A stretch of DNA of 26,476 nucleotides from an uncultured Clostridia bacterium (GTDB taxonomy: Bacteria > Bacillota > Clostridia > TANB77 > CAG-508). Of this stretch, positions 23,822 to 26,476 are shown in pieces (position 1 is the first letter of the stretch; the number at the start of each line of letters is the position of its first letter). Under the pieces are notes generated by a model. It made no database searches and was not told where the DNA came from. It worked only from the letters and a program-made list of their open reading frames with translations. The position numbers were made by a program, and so were the translations under genes. The DNA lies in assembly GCA_948735595.1 (NCBI GenBank), contig CAPXSA010000003.1, forward strand, positions 1-26,476, in the 5' to 3' direction.

Positions 23822-23976
23822 TATTGGTTGCTAATTAACATGTGATAAAAGTGTAGACCGCGCAAGGCCGTAGCGTAGCTAGGCGCCTTCCGTTGCTTTC
23901 CTTAGTTTGCATTTAGCATAAAGAAAGCAACGGACAGTAAGGTCAAACGTTATCACATATTAATTAGCAATTAATA
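23822..23976. repeat. Palindromic intergenic element B (155 bp, 21-27-bp arms, branched core)
   Basis: Bases 23828-23848 and 23950-23970 are inverted copies, 20 of 21 matching, and extend to 23822/23976 if two G-U pairs are counted. Inside, GACC (23857-23860) pairs with GGTC (23941-23944). A bulged hairpin runs from AAGG (23864) to CCTT (23889). A perfect 12-bp hairpin TCCGTTGCTTTC/GAAAGCAACGGA lies at 23889-23900 and 23923-23934. The whole could fold as a cloverleaf-like structure. The core around 23855-23895 is strongly G+C-rich in an AT-rich setting. It fills the gap between dnaB and tilS. Confidence 0.7.
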
Positions 23977-23982
23977 TGTAAA

Positions 23983-25315
23983 TTACTCCCTATATTTATC
24001 TAAATTCGCAAACTTAGTATAACTTCCTAACCATGCTAATTCTACTGTTCCAGTGCTACCTGCTCTGTGCTTTGCTAAAATTACTTCTGCAATATTCTTT
24101 TTTTCGGAATCTTCGTTATAATAATCATCACGGTATAAGAACATAACGATGTCTGCATCTTGCTCAATTGCTCCCGATTCACGTAAGTCTGAAAGCATTG
24201 GTCTATGGTCTGGTCTCTGTTCTACTGACCTAGATAATTGCGAAAGTGCAATAACAGGAACGCCTATCTCTTTTGCTAATATTTTTAAAGAACGACTTAT
24301 TTCGGAAATTTCTTGTTCACGACTAGAATTCTTTTTGCTACTTCCTTGTACTAATTGAATATAGTCAATAACTACTAAACCAATATTTTTTTCTAATTTT
24401 AGTTTCCTGCATTTTGCACGTATTTCCATAACAGAAATACCCGGTGTATCATCAATAAAGATTTGAGATGTAGATAAAGCACCTGATGCCTCCGCTAATT
24501 TTGTCCAGTCATCATCTTCTATTTTTCCAGTTCTTACTTTATTACTATCTACCATTGCCTCACTACATAAAATACGATTTGTCATTTGCTCTTTTGACAT
24601 CTCTAAGCTAAAAATAGCCACTCCCTTATTAGCCCTTACTGCTGCATTTGTAGCAATATTTAATGCAAAAGCTGATTTTCCCATAGCAGGTCTTGCTGCA
24701 ACAATTACTAAATCTGAAGGATGTAACCCCGCTGTAATATAGTCTAAATCAGCAAATCCTGTTGGTATACCCGTAATATGTTGTTTTTGATTATATAATT
24801 GTTCTAATTCGGTAAAAGAATCTACCAAAATATCCTTAATCGCTGAATAACCTTTTTGATTTCTGTTTTGAATAACATCAAAAATTCTCTTTTCAGCAGT
24901 ATCTAAGATATCTTCTACTTCTTGAGTTTGGTCATATCCTAGATTAATTAAGTCATTTGCTGTTTTGATTAATGCCCTTAAAGCTGACTTTTCCTCCACG
25001 ATTTTAATATACTGCTCTACGTTCGCTGTTGTTGGTACTTTATCAGGAAGCTGCGCAATATATTCTAGTCCACCAACTGCTTCTAATTGCTTCATCGACT
25101 GCAACTCTGTTTTCAAAGTAATAATATCAACTGGCTGTGCACGATTATATAAATTCACAATTGCTTCAAATATTAATTTATTATCTTCACGATAAAAGTC
25201 CTCTGCTTTTAATACCTCTAAGGCTGAAGAAATAGCGTCTTTATCTGTTAACATACTTCCGAATAACAGCTTGCTCTGCTTCTATATCGTGTGGTGGTAT
25301 TTTGCCTAGTTCCAT
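23983..25315 (-). CDS. dnaB: Replicative DNA helicase DnaB, frameshifted near the N-terminus
   Basis: The hexameric helicase that unwinds DNA at the replication fork. The main frame (25254 to 23983, 423 residues) lacks the usual first 25 residues or so. They are present upstream in another frame: ATG 25315, with AAGGAGAG just before it, reads MELGKIPPHDIEAEQAVI and then runs into CGG AAG TAT and a stop at 25241. Removing one base at about 25261 restores the family motif AVIGSMLTDKDA. The rest is complete: Walker A ARPAMGKSAF, the VVIDYIQLVQG block, QLSRSVEQRPDHRPMLSDLR and the C-terminal AKHRAGSTG loop. The gene is essential, so a sequencing or assembly error, or translation from ATG 25254, is likelier than true loss. 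It lies between rplI and tilS; rplI-dnaB is the standard order. Confidence 0.93.
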
Positions 25316-25341
25316 TCTAACTCTCCTTCATTATTACTCAT

Positions 25342-25447
25342 TTTCAATACTATTATTTCGTTTACTCTTGCTAGTCGCAGCCTTCGCTACGACAGGCGTT
25401 CGCTTTGCTCACCTTGCGCGAGTTTCACTCTCATAATAGTATTGAAA
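25342..25447. repeat. Palindromic intergenic element C (106 bp, 15-bp arms)
   Basis: TTTCAATACTATTAT (25342-25356) and its exact inverse (25433-25447) enclose a G+C-rich core with short internal pairings (GCCT/AGGC at 25380-25383 and 25394-25397; ACTC/GAGT near 25364 and 25420). The core shares CGCTACG and CCTTGCGCG, in the same order, with the reverse strand of element B. It lies between the rplI stop and the dnaB ribosome site. Confidence 0.65.
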
Positions 25448-25451
25448 GTTA

Positions 25452-25892
25452 CTATATAATTTGAATATTTAAAGTAGCTACAACTCCTTCATAAAGCTTA
25501 ACAGAAACTTTTGAACTACCTAATGTTTTAATTGGCTCTTTTAAGTCAATTTTCTTTTTATCTATTTCTATTTTATGTTGTTCTCTTAAATTATCTGCAA
25601 TTTCTTTTGAAGTAATCGAACCAAATATTTTCCCATTTTCTCCTGCTTTAACAGTTACTTTTAAGGTAATATTTTTTAATTTTTCTGCTACTTTTTGCGC
25701 CTCTTCTTTTTCTACCGATTTTTTATATGCTGTAGAATCATTTTTTCCTTTCAATTTGCTCATATTTTCTGCATTTGCTTCTACTGCTAATTTTTTAGGA
25801 AATAAGAAGTTTCTAGCATATCCATCACTTGCATTTATTACTTCGTCTTTTTTTCCTACCCCTTTTATATTCTCCAATAAAATAACTTTCAT
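25452..25892 (-). CDS. rplI: 50S ribosomal protein L9
   Basis: A 146-residue ribosomal protein that binds domain V of 23S rRNA at the base of the L1 stalk. The N-terminal domain MKVILLENIKGVGKKDEV and the GYARNFLFPKKLA signature are typical. A central charged helix (about 45-80) links to the C-terminal domain (GENGKIFGSITSKEIA). Length is normal for the family. The ATG has AGGAGG ten bases upstream, and a promoter is present at 25956-25928. It is the first gene of a likely rplI-dnaB-tilS run, in the conserved Firmicutes order. Confidence 0.96.
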   Translation of the reverse strand: MKVILLENIKGVGKKDEVINASDGYARNFLFPKKLAVEANAENMSKLKGKNDSTAYKKSVEKEEAQKVAEKLKNITLKVTVKAGENGKIFGSITSKEIADNLREQHKIEIDKKKIDLKEPIKTLGSSKVSVKLYEGVVATLNIQII

Positions 25893-25927
25893 AAAAATTC
25901 AGCCTCCTTCTCTTTTTAGCTATACAT

Positions 25928-25956
25928 ATCATACCTTAAAATTGGCTTTTTTTCAA
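25928..25956 (-). promoter_or_regulatory. Promoter of rplI
   Basis: On the minus strand TTGAAA (25956-25951), a 17-base spacer, TATGAT (25933-25928). Confidence 0.65.
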
Positions 25957-25985
25957 GTGTTTTTTGTTTTCTACTATAAACAATT

Positions 25986-26036
25986 ACAGTGTATCGTAAA
26001 TTATCTTGCTTTTGCATTTTAATTACGATACACCGT
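25986..26036. repeat. Inverted repeat downstream of the last Xre gene
   Basis: GTGTATCGTAA (25989-25999) and TTACGATACAC (26023-26033) form a perfect 11-bp stem. It extends by two more pairs after one mismatch and has a 23-base loop. No U-run follows on either strand, so it is not a standard terminator, although it sits where the minus-strand Xre transcript should end. Confidence 0.55.
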
Positions 26037-26080
26037 GTTCCTTATTGTTAATTATAATAATATCTCTTACATTATTTTTA

Positions 26081-26341
26081 TTACTTTTTTGTCCTATAAA
26101 CTCTAATTGGCAAATCCTTTGCAAGTTCTGCAGTCTTCTCATTTAATAATAGTTCAGGTGGAATATGAAATGACTTTGCTAAAAGACTTATATTTTTACA
26201 GGTTAAGTTCACTTTTCCACTTTCTACAATACTCAAATATGCTACTTTAAATTTTATTTTGTTTGCATATTGTGCTTGTGTTAAACGATTTTGGTAACGA
26301 TACCACTTTACATTTAATCCTATGATTTCTGGCAAAGTCAT
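26081..26341 (-). CDS. Small Xre-family HTH protein
   Basis: An 86-residue protein that is almost only a HTH_3 domain: IIGLNVKWYRYQNRLTQAQY starts the first helices, VAYLSIVESGKVNLT is the recognition region, and a LAKSFHIPPELLL helix closes the fold. A short basic tail (IRVYRTKK) follows. ATG 26341 is preferred, since AAGGGAGG lies nine bases before it; ATG 26347 is only three bases from the same site. The gene stands alone between an incomplete gene at the window edge and rplI. The target is unknown. Confidence 0.8.
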   Translation of the reverse strand: MTLPEIIGLNVKWYRYQNRLTQAQYANKIKFKVAYLSIVESGKVNLTCKNISLLAKSFHIPPELLLNEKTAELAKDLPIRVYRTKK

Positions 26342-26421
26342 TTGCATTTTCCTCCCTTCTCTTTCTTGTTTTTAATCTTTTTGTTTTTAGTTTTGGAAAA
26401 GAGAACCATCCCATTTTCCAC

Positions 26422-26475
26422 CTATTCTCCTACATTGTACTTCATTGCCCAGTAGCCTGTTAATTCTTGTCCATT
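26422..26475 (-). CDS. C-terminal end of an unidentified protein (partial)
   Basis: A minus-strand frame is open from the window edge to TAG 26424-26422 and gives 17 residues ending TGYWAMKYNVGE. It is too short to identify. It may be a real gene tail because the next gene on the same strand starts 80 bases further on. Confidence 0.35.
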   Translation of the reverse strand, partial: NGQELTGYWAMKYNVGE

Positions 26476-26476
26476 A

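Noticed and set aside
13511..25447. CRISPR array or IS element as the explanation for the intergenic repeats
   Set aside because: There are no regularly spaced direct repeats, no cas genes and no transposase frame; the elements are single palindromes with different arms.

Overview
This is an AT-rich (about one third G+C) chromosomal segment from a low-GC Gram-positive bacterium, most likely an uncultured gut-type Clostridia (Bacillota). The evidence is the AGGAGG ribosome sites, sigma-A-like promoters with 17-base spacers, an LPQTG sortase substrate, a SpoVD-like penicillin-binding protein with PASTA repeats, and the order rplI-dnaB-tilS-ftsH on the minus strand. No species can be named from the window.

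Left part (1-5500): a membrane-anchored M23 peptidase (+) converges on a P2A Ca2+-ATPase (-), with a possible small RNA between them. Bases 4080-5430 form a decayed accessory locus. It holds a G+C-rich, AAC-codon-rich gene fragment that looks like the variable 3' end of a diversity-generating-retroelement (DGR) target, a small Xre regulator, a divergent promoter over an inverted-repeat operator, and a prepilin-like gene whose 3' end runs out of frame into a Big_2 (Ig-like) remnant.

Centre (5526-9760): a three-gene + strand operon encodes an alanine-racemase-fold enzyme, an ATP-grasp amino-acid ligase and a MurE-like ligase without the DNPR motif. Together they look like a route for adding a D-amino acid or a non-DAP residue to peptidoglycan precursors. 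Next come a candidate small RNA with a consensus promoter and a strong terminator, and, facing it, a 26-codon minus-strand gene with its own promoter, ribosome site and terminator.

Right part (9894-26476): smc and an amidohydrolase (MtaD-like) on the minus strand; an Xre regulator divergent from an HD-GYP phosphodiesterase-PBP pair; an LPQTG surface protein with a perfect sigma-A promoter; ftsH; tilS; dnaB (with a clear one-base frameshift near its start in this sequence); rplI; and another Xre gene. Three gaps between minus-strand genes (smc/amidohydrolase, tilS/dnaB, dnaB/rplI) hold 106-172-base palindromic elements with long terminal arms. Two of them share G+C-rich core motifs.

The most unusual items are the orphan DGR-like cassette, the palindromic elements, the facing sRNA/micro-gene pair and the racemase/ATP-grasp/Mur-ligase cassette. 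No reverse transcriptase, CRISPR array, tRNA, rRNA or transposase is visible.
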